From Bradyrhizobium sp. CSA207 (GTDB taxonomy: Bacteria; Pseudomonadota; Alphaproteobacteria; Rhizobiales; Xanthobacteraceae): a stretch of 64,000 nt of DNA. The translations under genes and the position numbers were made by a program. Under the pieces are notes generated by a model. It was not told the DNA's origin, searched no databases, and saw only the letters and a program-made list of their open reading frames with translations. The stretch lies in assembly GCF_029051685.1 (NCBI RefSeq), contig NZ_JAACFT010000002.1:186001-250000 (forward strand), written 5' to 3'. Shown piece by piece: positions 19,258 through 28,058 of the stretch (its first letter is position 1; every line of letters begins with the position of its first letter).

Positions 19258-19470
19258 GGCCCAGAGCTCCAAGGGAGAATTCAAGCGGAAATCGGGGCTA
19301 AACTTGCAATCTTGATGCCAGAATAGGCAGCAGGGCGCCTTGGCCGACCTCTCATCACAAGGACTTGTCGTCGCAGGGGCATTTTGCAGAATAAGTTTCC
19401 CCCCTTGGCATAGCCATTGCATACGATTGCATCAAAATTAGTCATTGAAAGCCGGAAGAGGACTGAGACG

Positions 19471-21129
19471 ATGCTGATCAAGAAAAACAAGACCCGCGCG
19501 GCGCTGATCGCGTTGCTGGCGCTCGGCAGCGCGGCCGCATGGCCGCGCGTGGCCAGCGCCGAAACGGTGCTGCGCGTCGGCATGACCGCTGCCGATATTC
19601 CGCGCACGCTGGGCCAGCCCGACCAGGGTTTTGAGGGCAACCGCTTCACCGGCCTCACCATGTATGACGCACTGACCGGATGGGACCTGTCCTCGGCCGA
19701 CAAGGCCAGCGTGGTGAGTCCTGGCCTTGCGACCGAGTGGAAGGTCGACGATGCCGACAAGACCAAATGGACCTTCAAGCTGCGCCCCGGCGTCACTTTT
19801 CATGACGGCTCGCCGTTCAACGCCGATGCCGTGGTGTGGAACGTCGAGAAGGTGCTGAAGCAGGACGCGCCGCAGTTCGACGCCAGCCAGGTCGGCGTCA
19901 CGGCTTCGCGCATGCCGACGCTCGCCTCCGCCAGGAAGATAGACGACATGACGGTCGAGCTCACCACCAAGGAGCCCGACAGCTTCCTGCCGATCAACCT
20001 CACCAACCTCTTCATGGCGAGCCCGGCGAAGTGGCAGCACTTCTATGACAAGGCGGAAGGCGCCGACGCCAAAGCGAAGTCGCAGGCGGCCTGGACCGCG
20101 TTCGCCAAGGACGCCGCGGGCACCGGCCCGTGGAAGATGGCGGCCTTCACCCCGCGCGAGCGGCTCGAGTTGGTCAAGAACGCCAGCTATTGGGACAAGG
20201 CGCGCGTGCCCAAGGTCGACAAGATGGTGCTGCTGCCGATGCCGGAGGCGAATGCGCGCACCGCGGCGCTGCTCTCCGGACAGGTCGATTGGGTCGAAGC
20301 GCCGGCGCCGGACGCGCTGCCCGAGCTCAAGCAGCGCGGCTTCAAGCTCTACGCCAACGAGCAGCCGCATGTCTGGCCGTGGCAGTTCTCGCGCGTCGAG
20401 GGCTCGCCCTGGAACGACATCCGCGTGCGCAAGGCCGCAAACCTCTGCGTCGACCGCGAAGGTCTCAAGGACGGCCTGCTCGCCGGCCTGATGGTGCCGG
20501 CGACCGGAACTTTCGAGCCCGGCCATCCCTGGCGCGGCAAGCCGACCTTCGAGATCAAGTATGACAAGGCGGCGGCGCAAAAGCTGATGCAGGAGGCTGG
20601 CTTCGGTCCAAACAAGAAGCTGACGGTAAAGACCCAGACCTCGGCGTCGGGGTCGGGTCAGATGCAGCCGCTGCCGATGAACGAATATCTGCAGCAGGCA
20701 CTGGCCGAATGCTATTTCGACGTGCAGCTCGACGTCATCGAGTGGAATACGCTGTTCACCAACTGGCGCCGCGGCGCCAAGGATGCCTCTGCCAACGGCG
20801 CGAACGCGACCAACGTCACCTATGCGGCGATGGACCCGTTCTTCGCGCTGGTGCGCTTCCTGCAATCGGGCATGGCGCCGCCGGTCTCGAACAATTGGGG
20901 CTTTATCAGCAACCCCAAGTTCGATGATCTCGTGAAGAAGGCGCGGCAGACGTTCGATCCCGCCGCGCGCGATGCGGCGCTTGCCGAACTGCACGCGGCC
21001 TCCGTCGACGACGCAGCCTTCCTCTACGTCGCCCACGACGTCGGCCCCCGCGCCATGAGTCCGAAGGTGACCGGCGTGGTGCAGCCGAAGAGCTGGTTCA
21101 TCGACTTCTCGCTGGTGTCGATGCAGTAA
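19471..21129 (+). CDS. Dipeptide/oligopeptide-type ABC transporter substrate-binding protein (SBP family 5), first gene of transporter operon
   Basis: A 552-residue exported binding protein. The start at 19471 has the ribosome site GGAAGAGGA at 19454-19462 and gives a signal peptide (MLIKKNKTRAALIALLALGS, cleavage near VASAE). Family 5 signatures are FHDGSPFNADAVVWNVEKV and AGTGPWKMAAFTPRERLEL. It heads a same-strand series of two permeases, two ATPases and an amidase pair, so it is the obvious receptor of that importer. The ligand is unlikely to be just a peptide, because the operon encodes an AtzE-like amidase. The divergent paralog at 17662-19257 shares the 213-bp intergenic region. Confidence 0.92.
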   Translation: MLIKKNKTRAALIALLALGSAAAWPRVASAETVLRVGMTAADIPRTLGQPDQGFEGNRFTGLTMYDALTGWDLSSADKASVVSPGLATEWKVDDADKTKWTFKLRPGVTFHDGSPFNADAVVWNVEKVLKQDAPQFDASQVGVTASRMPTLASARKIDDMTVELTTKEPDSFLPINLTNLFMASPAKWQHFYDKAEGADAKAKSQAAWTAFAKDAAGTGPWKMAAFTPRERLELVKNASYWDKARVPKVDKMVLLPMPEANARTAALLSGQVDWVEAPAPDALPELKQRGFKLYANEQPHVWPWQFSRVEGSPWNDIRVRKAANLCVDREGLKDGLLAGLMVPATGTFEPGHPWRGKPTFEIKYDKAAAQKLMQEAGFGPNKKLTVKTQTSASGSGQMQPLPMNEYLQQALAECYFDVQLDVIEWNTLFTNWRRGAKDASANGANATNVTYAAMDPFFALVRFLQSGMAPPVSNNWGFISNPKFDDLVKKARQTFDPAARDAALAELHAASVDDAAFLYVAHDVGPRAMSPKVTGVVQPKSWFIDFSLVSMQ

Positions 21130-21143
21130 TCGATCGGCTTGCT

Positions 21144-21357
21144 CAGTGCACCCTCTCCCCCTGTGGGAGAGGGTGGCTTCGCGTTAGCGAAGCCGGGTGA
21201 GGGGTTCTCTCCGCGAACTCCTCTCGCGCGTTCGATGACACTGTACCCGCGGATCGAACCCCTCATCCGGCGCCGTAGCCGAAGCTTCGCTTCGGCGTCA
21301 TCTTAAGAACGGCCGCCGGAGGCGGCCTATGCCACCTTCTCCCACAAGGGGAGAAGG
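21144..21357. repeat. Family A palindromic intergenic repeat, copy 2
   Basis: Left arm CACCCTCTCCCCCTGTGGG, then GAAGCCGGGTGAGGGG; right arm ends CTTCTCCCACAAGGGGAGAAG. This copy is longer than the others because an extra ~60 bp with two small hairpins (GAAGCTTCGCTTC and GGCCGCCGGAGGCGGCC) lies inside the right half, at about 21276-21330. It separates the binding-protein gene from the first permease gene within the presumed operon. Confidence 0.82.
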
Positions 21358-21372
21358 AAGAAAGAACGGCAA

Positions 21373-22326
21373 GTGCTCGCCTATATCGCCAGACGCATCG
21401 TCTACGTCATTCCGATCGTCATCAGCGTCGCGCTGGTGTGCTTTCTGCTCGTGCACATCACGCCGGGCGATCCGCTCGTCGCCGTGCTGCCGGCCGATGC
21501 GTCGCAGGAGCTCGCGGCGCAGCTGCGCGCCGCCTACGGCTTCGACCGGCCGCTGCCGGTGCAGTTCGGGCTTTGGCTGCTCCGTGCACTTCATGGCGAT
21601 CTCGGCAATTCCATCGCGACCGGACGCCCCGTGCTCGCCGAGGTCATGCGCGCGGTCAGCAACACCGTCACGCTCGCCATCGCTGCCGCCATCATCGGCT
21701 TCACGATGGGCATCCTGCTCGGCCTGATCGCCGGCTATTTCCGCGAGACCTGGATCGACAAGGTCGCAACGTCCTTTGCCATCGCCGGCGTCTCGGTGCC
21801 GCATTACTGGCTCGGCATGGTGCTCGTCATCATCTTCTCGGTCGAGCTGAACTGGCTGCCTGCGGTCGGCGCCGGTCCCGGCGGCTCCGGCGCCTGGGCC
21901 TGGGATTGGGCGCATCTGCGCTATCTCGTGCTGCCGGCGATCACGACGTCGGTGATCCCGATGGGCATCGTCACCCGCACGGTGCGCGCGCTGACCGGCG
22001 ACATTCTCAGCCAGGACTTCGTCGAGGCGCTGCGTGCCAAGGGCCTGCACGAGCGAGGGGTGTTTCGCCACGTCATCAAGAACGCGGCGCCGACTGCGCT
22101 CGCGGTAATGGGGCTTCAATTGGGGTACATGCTCGGCGGCTCGATCCTGATCGAGACCGTGTTCTCCTGGCCGGGCTCAGGCTTCTTGCTCAATTCGGCG
22201 ATCTTCCAGCGCGACCTGCCGCTGTTGCAGGGCACGATCCTGGTGCTGGCGCTGTTCTTCGTCTTCCTCAATCTGCTGGTCGACATCGCGCAAGCCGCGA
22301 TCGATCCGCGCATCAAGCGGGGTTAG
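21373..22326 (+). CDS. ABC transporter permease, DppB-like
   Basis: A 317-residue inner-membrane protein with about six membrane segments, the first at residues 9-29. GTG at 21373 is the start, with GGAGAAGGAAG upstream inside the edge of the preceding repeat. Family features are the N-terminal MLAYIARRIVYVIPIV, the HGDLGNSI segment, and the EAA loop around FVEALRAKGLHERGVFRHVIKNA, which contacts the ATPase subunits. It pairs with the DppC-like permease at 22537. Together they form the channel of a type I dipeptide/nickel-type importer. Confidence 0.93.
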   Translation: MLAYIARRIVYVIPIVISVALVCFLLVHITPGDPLVAVLPADASQELAAQLRAAYGFDRPLPVQFGLWLLRALHGDLGNSIATGRPVLAEVMRAVSNTVTLAIAAAIIGFTMGILLGLIAGYFRETWIDKVATSFAIAGVSVPHYWLGMVLVIIFSVELNWLPAVGAGPGGSGAWAWDWAHLRYLVLPAITTSVIPMGIVTRTVRALTGDILSQDFVEALRAKGLHERGVFRHVIKNAAPTALAVMGLQLGYMLGGSILIETVFSWPGSGFLLNSAIFQRDLPLLQGTILVLALFFVFLNLLVDIAQAAIDPRIKRG

Positions 22327-22360
22327 CGAGATGAGCCCAGCTGTAACCACGCAAACGGTG

Positions 22361-22481
22361 CGCTCCCTCCCCCGCCTGCGGGGGAGGGGTGGGGAGAGGG
22401 TGCTTCCACAATCGAGAACCCCAGTGTTGAGAAAACCCTCACCCGGCGCTTCGCGCCGACCTCTCCCGCAAGCGGGAGAGG
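22361..22481. repeat. Family A palindromic intergenic repeat, copy 3
   Basis: Arms CTCCCTCCCCCGCCTGCGG/GGGGAGGG and CCTCACCCGGCGCTTCGCG followed by CTCTCCCGCAAGCGGGAGAG. It lies between the two permease genes, so the operon transcript would carry a strong hairpin here. Confidence 0.85.
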
Positions 22482-22536
22482 TTAAGCGAGCCCGCGGCTT
22501 GCATCGAGCCAACCAACTTTCGTCCGGCATCAGGCA

Positions 22537-23439
22537 ATGACCGAGCTCCCACTCCAGGCCACCAGCGATGCCGCGCTTCAGGCTGCGCCCGCGACCAAGG
22601 CGCGCGGCTATTGGGTGACCGTCGGCCGCCGCATCGCCCGCGACAAGGTCAGCATGGCCTGCGCGTTCGTGCTGCTCTTGATTTTCGTGTCCGCGATCCT
22701 CGCGCCCTGGCTCGGGCTGGAGGATCCCTACAAGGGTTCGATGATCCGCCGCCTCCGCCATATCGGCACAGCAGGCTACCCGCTCGGTACCGACGAGCTC
22801 GGCCGCGACATGCTGGCACGGCTGATCTATGGCGGGCGGCTGTCACTGCTCATTGGCATCTTGCCCGTGATCCTCGCCTTCTGCATCGGAACCTCGCTCG
22901 GCCTCGTCGCCGGCTATGTCGGCGGCAAGCTCAACACCGCGATCATGCGTACCATCGACGTGTTCTACGCCTTTCCGTCCGTGCTGCTGGCGATCGCGAT
23001 CTCCGGCGCGCTGGGGGCGGGCATTCTCAACTCCATCGTGTCGTTGACCGTCGTGTTCGTGCCGCAGATCACCCGCGTCGCCGAAAGCGTCACCACGGGC
23101 GTGCGCAACATAGATTTCGTCGAGGCCGCGCGCGCCTCCGGCGCGGGTTCCTTCACCATCATGCGTGTGCATATCCTCGGCAATGTGCTCGGTTCGATCT
23201 TCGTCTACGCGACCAGCCTGATCTCGGTCTCGATGATCCTCGCCGCCGGCCTCTCTTTCCTTGGCCTCGGCACCAAGCCGCCGGAGCCGGAATGGGGCCT
23301 GATGCTGAACACGCTGCGCACCGCGATCTACGTCAATCCCTGGGTTGCGGCCCTGCCGGGCGCGATGATCTTCGCAGTGTCGATCTGCTTCAACCTGCTC
23401 TCGGACGGCCTGCGCAGCGCCATGGACATCAGGAACTAA
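22537..23439 (+). CDS. ABC transporter permease, DppC-like
   Basis: A 300-residue inner-membrane protein. It has an N-terminal cytoplasmic part to ~40, one membrane segment (~40-60), the DppC-type motif YPLGTDELGRDMLARLIYGG, then the five-helix permease core and the EAA loop FVEAARASGAGSFTIMRVHIL. LGTD.LGRD is a reliable DppC/OppC marker. It forms the transport channel with the DppB-like protein encoded just upstream. Confidence 0.93.
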   Translation: MTELPLQATSDAALQAAPATKARGYWVTVGRRIARDKVSMACAFVLLLIFVSAILAPWLGLEDPYKGSMIRRLRHIGTAGYPLGTDELGRDMLARLIYGGRLSLLIGILPVILAFCIGTSLGLVAGYVGGKLNTAIMRTIDVFYAFPSVLLAIAISGALGAGILNSIVSLTVVFVPQITRVAESVTTGVRNIDFVEAARASGAGSFTIMRVHILGNVLGSIFVYATSLISVSMILAAGLSFLGLGTKPPEPEWGLMLNTLRTAIYVNPWVAALPGAMIFAVSICFNLLSDGLRSAMDIRN

Positions 23440-23480
23440 CGATGGTGACTCGAATGCGAACTGTCGCGGCGTCCCCCGTA

Positions 23481-23610
23481 CACCTCTCCCGAAGGGAGAG
23501 GTCGGACCGCATCGCAAGATGCGGTTCGGGTGAGGGGTTACGTTTCACCGGGCAAGCCGCTCCCCCTCACCCGGCGCTTTGCGCCGACCTCTCCCCGCTG
23601 GGGAGAGGTG
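23481..23610. repeat. Family A palindromic intergenic repeat, copy 4
   Basis: Arms CACCTCTCCCGAAGGGAGAG + GGTGAGGGG and CCTCACCCGGCGCTTTGCGC + CTCTCCCCGCTGGGGAGAG. It is nearly identical in layout to copy 5, which begins 59 bp further on. The two fill most of the 376-bp gap between permease and ATPase genes. Confidence 0.87.
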
Positions 23611-23668
23611 AGGGACAGCAACCAAGAGCAAGACCAACACGTCCGTCGCAACGTTGGAGCCTGTCCTA

Positions 23669-23799
23669 CACCTCTCCCGAAGGGAGAGGTCGGATCGCAT
23701 CGCAAGATGCGATCCGGGTGAGGGGTTACGGTGCACCGAGGATGCCGCTCCCCCTCACCCGGCGCTGCGCGCCGACCTCTCCCCGATGGGGAGAGGTGT
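23669..23799. repeat. Family A palindromic intergenic repeat, copy 5
   Basis: Same arms as copy 4 (CACCTCTCCCGAAGGGAGAG left, CTCTCCCCGATGGGGAGAG right), ending 17 bp before the ATPase start codon. The spacer between copies 4 and 5 (CGCAACGTTGGAGCC) resembles the beginning of the following gene (CGCAATGCTGGAGCC at 23839), which suggests the tandem arose by duplication of a segment that included the start of the ATPase gene. Confidence 0.85.
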
Positions 23800-23815
23800 T
23801 GCACGCGGGCCGGTC

Positions 23816-24877
23816 ATGACTCAAACAACCGAATCCGTCGCAATGCTGGAGCCCGTCGAAGACCGCGGCGGCGTCGCGCAGCCGCTGCTTCAGGTCAACG
23901 GCCTGACCAAGCATTTCCCGGTGCGTGGCGGGCTGTTCGCCGCAAAGCGCACCGTGCGCGCTGTCGACAACGTCTCGTTCTCCGTTGCCAAGGGCGAGAC
24001 CGTCGGCATCGTCGGCGAGTCCGGCTGCGGCAAGTCGACCACCGCGCGGCTTCTGATGCACCTGATGCCGCGCGATACCGGCGATATCATCTATGACGGC
24101 ATGAGCGTCGGCCAGTCCTTGTCGCTGCGCGAATTGCGCCGCGGCATGCAGATGGTGTTTCAGGATTCCTACGCCTCGCTCAATCCGCGCCTCACAATCG
24201 AGGAATCGATCGCTTTCGGCCCGAAGGTTCACGGCATGGCTGATGGTGCCGCGCGCGCCCTGGCGCGCGAGCTGCTCGGCAAGGTAGGCTTGGTACCTGC
24301 AAACTTCGCCAACCGCTACCCGCACGAGATTTCCGGCGGCCAGCGCCAGCGCGTCAACATCGCGCGGGCGCTGGCGCTGTCGCCGCGGCTGGTGATCCTC
24401 GACGAAGCGGTCTCCGCGCTCGACAAATCGGTCGAGGCGCAGGTGCTCAATCTGCTCGCCGATCTCAAGCGCGAGTTCGGCCTGACCTATCTCTTCATCA
24501 GCCACGACCTTAACGTCGTGCGCTACATTTCGGATCGCGTGCTGGTGATGTATCTCGGCGAGGTGGTCGAGCTCGGCCCGGTCGACCAGGTCTGGGACCA
24601 GCCGGCGCATCCCTACACGCGTGCGCTGCTTGCGGCGATGCCATCCTCCGACCCCGACAGGCGTACCGAGACGCCGCCGATCACAGGCGATCCGCCCAAT
24701 CCGATCGATCCGCCGCCGGGTTGCCGCTTCCACACCCGTTGCCCGTTTGCGGAGCCGCTCTGCGCAAATGCCACACCAAAACTCACCGCGCTCGATACAA
24801 TGGGCCACGAGGCCGCGTGCTACATGGCGATCCCAGGTTCGGGCCACAGCCGCGCGCCGAGAGGGGAAACCGCATGA
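23816..24877 (+). CDS. ABC transporter ATP-binding protein, DppF-like
   Basis: A 353-residue cytoplasmic ATPase. The start at 23816 is chosen because upstream in-frame codons lie inside the palindromic repeat. Walker A is GESGCGKST (~residue 73), signature [15 protein letters not shown], Walker [14 protein letters not shown]-loop [10 protein letters not shown]. The C-terminus carries the oligopeptide-transporter extension with [17 protein letters not shown], a cysteine pattern typical of this subfamily. The stop overlaps the start of the next gene in an ATGA. It works with the second ATPase at 26480. Confidence 0.94.
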   Translation: MTQTTESVAMLEPVEDRGGVAQPLLQVNGLTKHFPVRGGLFAAKRTVRAVDNVSFSVAKGETVGIVGESGCGKSTTARLLMHLMPRDTGDIIYDGMSVGQSLSLRELRRGMQMVFQDSYASLNPRLTIEESIAFGPKVHGMADGAARALARELLGKVGLVPANFANRYPHEISGGQRQRVNIARALALSPRLVILDEAVSALDKSVEAQVLNLLADLKREFGLTYLFISHDLNVVRYISDRVLVMYLGEVVELGPVDQVWDQPAHPYTRALLAAMPSSDPDRRTETPPITGDPPNPIDPPPGCRFHTRCPFAEPLCANATPKLTALDTMGHEAACYMAIPGSGHSRAPRGETA

Positions 24878-25071
24878 CGAGACCGACGACAAAAGAGATC
24901 AAGGCGACGGCGCAGGTCGCCGGTGTTCCCGTCGACGACGAGATCGCGACGCGCATCTCCAATTCCATCGGGCCCGCTTTCGAGGGCTTTGCGGCCATCG
25001 CCGGCACGCTGCCGTTCGATCTCGAGCCGGCTTCTTACGTGCTCGCGCAGACCGAGAAGGTGTCGAAATGA
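24874..25071 (+). CDS. Small AtzG-like subunit (DUF4089 type)
   Basis: A 65-residue protein whose start overlaps the preceding ATPase stop (ATGA) and whose stop overlaps the amidase start (ATGA), so the three genes are translationally coupled. The pattern AQVAGVPVDDEIATRISN... LPFDLEPASY fits the DUF4089/AtzG family: small helical proteins that bind and stabilise AtzE-type amidases (1-carboxybiuret hydrolase), much as GatC does GatA. It is probably a structural partner of the amidase that follows rather than an enzyme. The assignment rests on the size, the FDLEPA-like ending and the position. Confidence 0.75.
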   Translation: MTRPTTKEIKATAQVAGVPVDDEIATRISNSIGPAFEGFAAIAGTLPFDLEPASYVLAQTEKVSK

Positions 25072-26483
25072 GCACCGAACCCGCCTTGATGACGCTGACC
25101 GAAGTCGCGCGTGCGATCGCGATGAAGCAGGTGTCCTCGCATGAGGTGACGCGCGCGCTGCTGCACCGCATCGCGCAGTGGCAGCCGCATCTCAACGCCT
25201 TCATGTCGATCGAAACCGATGCCGCGTTGAAGGCGGCCGATGCCGCCGACGCCGAGCTCGCCAAAGGCGCGGTGCGCGGTCCGCTGCACGGCGTGCCGCT
25301 CGCACACAAGGACATGTATTACGACGCCGGAAAAATCGCGACCTGCGGCTCACTGATCCGCCGTGATTTCGTGGCGACGACAACCTCGACCGCCTTGCAG
25401 CGCTTGAAGGACGCCGGCCAGGTCAGGCTTGGCACGTTACATCTGGCCGAATTCGCCTACGGCCCGACCGGGCACAACGCCCATTACGGCCCGGTGCGCA
25501 ATCCCTGGAACGTCGCGCACATCACCGGCGGCTCGTCGTCCGGCTCCGGCTCCTCGGTTGCGGCGCGACTGACTTATGCGGCGCTCGGCTCCGACACCGG
25601 CGGCTCGATCCGTATGCCCGCGCATTTCTGCGGCGTCACGGGGCTGAAGACGACCTGGAGCCGTGTCAGCCGCGCCGGCGCGATGCCGCTGTCGCAATCG
25701 CTCGACACGGTCGGCCCGCTCGCCCGCACCGCCGAAGATTGTGCGCTGCTGCTGGCGCTGATGGCCGGCCCCGATCCGGAGGACTCCACCGCAAGCCACG
25801 CGCCGCTGTCGGACTATGTCGGTGCGACCAAGGGCTCGCTGAAGGGCCTGAAGATTGGCGTGCCTGCGTCCTTCTACGTCGACGATCTCGATGCCGAGGT
25901 CGCGCGCGTGCTGGACGAGACCATCGCCGTGCTCAAGCGCGAAGGCGCCGACATCGTCACGGTCGAATTGCCCGACCAGCGCCAATTGTCGTCGGCGAGC
26001 CAGCTCGTGCTCGCGGCGGAAGCTGCCGCCTTTCACAAGCGCTGGATGATCGAACGCCCGCAGGATTATAGCCCGCAGGTGCTGATGCGGCTTCAGAACG
26101 GCCTTGCCGTTCCCGCCATCACCTATCTCGAGGCAATGCGCTGGCGCGGTCCGGCGCTCGCCGCGCATAATGCGGCCACCGCCGGCGTCGACGCGGTGAT
26201 CGCTCCGGCATCTCCGGTGCCGGCGCCGACGATCGAGGAAAGCGATGTCGGCGGTGGGCCGAACGCGCCGTTGCTGTTGCAGCGGCTGACGCTGTTCACC
26301 CGTCCCGTCAACTATCTCGGCCTGCCGTCGCTCACCGTGCCGTCCGGCTTCACCAGGAGCGGCCTGCCGATCGGCATGCAGCTGATCGGCCGCTCCTTTG
26401 ACGAGGCGACCTTGCTCACCATCGGCGCCGCGTTCCAGCGCGCCACCGATTATCACGACCGGATACCGAAACTGCCGTCATGA
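25068..26483 (+). CDS. AtzE/GatA-like amidase
   Basis: A 471-residue amidase-signature enzyme. The start at 25068 overlaps the small AtzG-like gene by 4 nt. The Ser-cis-Ser-Lys triad is visible: Lys81 in LAHKDMYY, the cis-serine in ITGGSSSGSGSS (~156-157) and the nucleophile Ser180 in LGSDTGGSIRMPAH. With the AtzG-like partner it most resembles carboxybiuret-hydrolase-type amidases, which hydrolyse small amide or ureide substrates. Its place between the two ATPase genes of a dipeptide-type importer suggests that the imported compound, or a product of it, is the substrate. The exact substrate is unknown. Confidence 0.88.
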   Translation: MSTEPALMTLTEVARAIAMKQVSSHEVTRALLHRIAQWQPHLNAFMSIETDAALKAADAADAELAKGAVRGPLHGVPLAHKDMYYDAGKIATCGSLIRRDFVATTTSTALQRLKDAGQVRLGTLHLAEFAYGPTGHNAHYGPVRNPWNVAHITGGSSSGSGSSVAARLTYAALGSDTGGSIRMPAHFCGVTGLKTTWSRVSRAGAMPLSQSLDTVGPLARTAEDCALLLALMAGPDPEDSTASHAPLSDYVGATKGSLKGLKIGVPASFYVDDLDAEVARVLDETIAVLKREGADIVTVELPDQRQLSSASQLVLAAEAAAFHKRWMIERPQDYSPQVLMRLQNGLAVPAITYLEAMRWRGPALAAHNAATAGVDAVIAPASPVPAPTIEESDVGGGPNAPLLLQRLTLFTRPVNYLGLPSLTVPSGFTRSGLPIGMQLIGRSFDEATLLTIGAAFQRATDYHDRIPKLPS

Positions 26484-27454
26484 CAAAGCTCGTCGATATC
26501 TCAGGCCTCAACATCCGCTTCACCGGTGAGCGCACGGTCTATGCCGTGAACGATCTCAGCCTCTCGCTCGGCGATGGCGAGGTACTGGGCCTGCTCGGCG
26601 AATCCGGTTCGGGCAAGAGCGTGACGCTGCGCGCGCTGATGCGGCTATTGCCGAAGAAGCGCACGCAGATCTCCGGCCGCGTCAATGTTCTGGGCCGCGA
26701 CGTGCTCGCCATGAATGACGAGGAGCTCTCGGCGTTCCGCGGCCAGACGGTGTCGATGATCTTTCAGGAGCCCGCACTCGCGCTCGATCCGGTCTACACC
26801 ATCGGCGCGCAGATCGCCGAAAGCGTGGTTCGCCACGAAGGCAAGAGTTTTGCGGAAGCGCGCGCGCGGGCGTTGGAGATGCTCGAGGTCGTGCGCATTC
26901 CGTCCGCCAAGCGCCGGCTCGATGCTTATCCGCACGAGATGTCGGGCGGCATGCGCCAGCGTGCGATGATCGCGCTGGCGCTTGCCTGCCGGCCCAAGAT
27001 CCTGCTCGCGGACGAACCGACCACCGCGCTCGACGCCACCGTGCAGATCCAGATCCTCTTGCTCTTGCGCGAATTGCAGCGCGAGTTCGGCATGTCCGTC
27101 ATCTTCGTCACCCACGACATCGGCGTCGCCATCGAGATCTGCGACCGCGTGGCGGTGATGTATGCCGGGCAGATCGTGGAGCAGGGCACGCTCCGCGATA
27201 TCGTCCGTTCGCCGGTGCACCCCTACGCCAAGGGCCTGCTCGCCTCCACCATCCACGGCGCCAAGCGGGGGCAGCGGCTCGAAACCATCCCAGGCACCCC
27301 GCCGTCACTGGCCGAGAAGCCGCACAACTGCTCCTTCGCCCCGCGCTGCACCGTCGCGCAGCCGCGCTGCCTGGAGCAGTTGCCGCCGAATGTGGAGGTC
27401 GGACCGGGACGGGCGGCGCGGTGCGTGAACGCGGAGGCGATGGCGACCTCGTAA
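26480..27454 (+). CDS. ABC transporter ATP-binding protein, DppD-like
   Basis: A 324-residue ATPase whose ATG overlaps the amidase stop (ATGA). Walker A is GESGSGKSV, Q-loop MIFQEPALALDP, signature MSGGMRQRAMIALAL, Walker B ILLADEPTTALD, H-loop THDIGVAI. The C-terminal oligopeptide-type extension includes NCSFAPRCTVAQPRC. It completes the importer: one or two binding proteins, DppB/DppC-like permeases and two different ATPases. Confidence 0.94.
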   Translation: MTKLVDISGLNIRFTGERTVYAVNDLSLSLGDGEVLGLLGESGSGKSVTLRALMRLLPKKRTQISGRVNVLGRDVLAMNDEELSAFRGQTVSMIFQEPALALDPVYTIGAQIAESVVRHEGKSFAEARARALEMLEVVRIPSAKRRLDAYPHEMSGGMRQRAMIALALACRPKILLADEPTTALDATVQIQILLLLRELQREFGMSVIFVTHDIGVAIEICDRVAVMYAGQIVEQGTLRDIVRSPVHPYAKGLLASTIHGAKRGQRLETIPGTPPSLAEKPHNCSFAPRCTVAQPRCLEQLPPNVEVGPGRAARCVNAEAMATS

Positions 27455-27527
27455 TCGGGGAGCATTCAGACCCCATTCATCCCGGTTCCGGTTCCATGGG
27501 GCCCGTTCACGGAGAGGGACCTCACTT

Positions 27528-27797
27528 ATGTACATTTCCAACGAAGGCCTGCTTGTCATCCTGTTCGTCGGCCTGGTGGCCGGTTGGTTGGCCGGCAAGG
27601 TGGTGCGCGGAACCGGGTTCGGGATCATCGGCGACATCGTGGTCGGCATCGCCGGCGCGCTGGTCGCGAGCTTTTTGTTCCCGAAGCTCGGCATTCGCAT
27701 CGGCACCGGTCTCGTGTCCGAGATTGTCTATTCCGCCATCGGTGCGGTCATCCTGCTGCTGGTGGTGCGGCTGGTGCGCGGCGGCGGCCGGTTCTAG
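27528..27797 (+). CDS. GlsB/YeaQ/YmgE-family small membrane protein
   Basis: An 89-residue protein with three membrane segments (about 6-24, 32-50 and 60-80) and the glycine pattern GLVAGWLAGKVVRGTGFGIIGDIVVGIAGALV of the transglycosylase-associated (YeaQ/YmgE) family. These are small inner-membrane proteins often induced by stress; their molecular function is not established. A GGAGAGGG site at 27511-27518 lies about 9 nt before the start. Confidence 0.9.
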   Translation: MYISNEGLLVILFVGLVAGWLAGKVVRGTGFGIIGDIVVGIAGALVASFLFPKLGIRIGTGLVSEIVYSAIGAVILLLVVRLVRGGGRF

Positions 27798-28058
27798 CGG
27801 CACCCCGGGGTCAGTTGATCCAATTTTCGACCTCTCCTCGCCCGGGGAGAGGTGACATGTCTGCAAGAAAAAGCCGCAAGACTGTGAGAATCCGGATTTG
27901 CGTGCGAGGCAGGTCGGGGTAGATGTGGCCATAGAGGTCCCGGATTATTCGACTGCGTTGGGCGACGAGCGCAAACGCGATATTAATCCGGGTCGATTAC
28001 CTCTGAATTCGCCTTTGAAATCAGGGGCTTTGGCCCCCACCCGAAAGAGACCAGACTG

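Noticed and set aside
21128..21372. Hairpins between operon genes considered as true terminators
   Set aside because: They lack T-runs and belong to a dispersed repeat family. The genes on both sides form one functional set.
24621..25067. A 149-codon N-terminal extension of the amidase frame
   Set aside because: It overlaps the ATPase and small AtzG-like genes in another frame. The ATGA-coupled start at 25068 fits the family.
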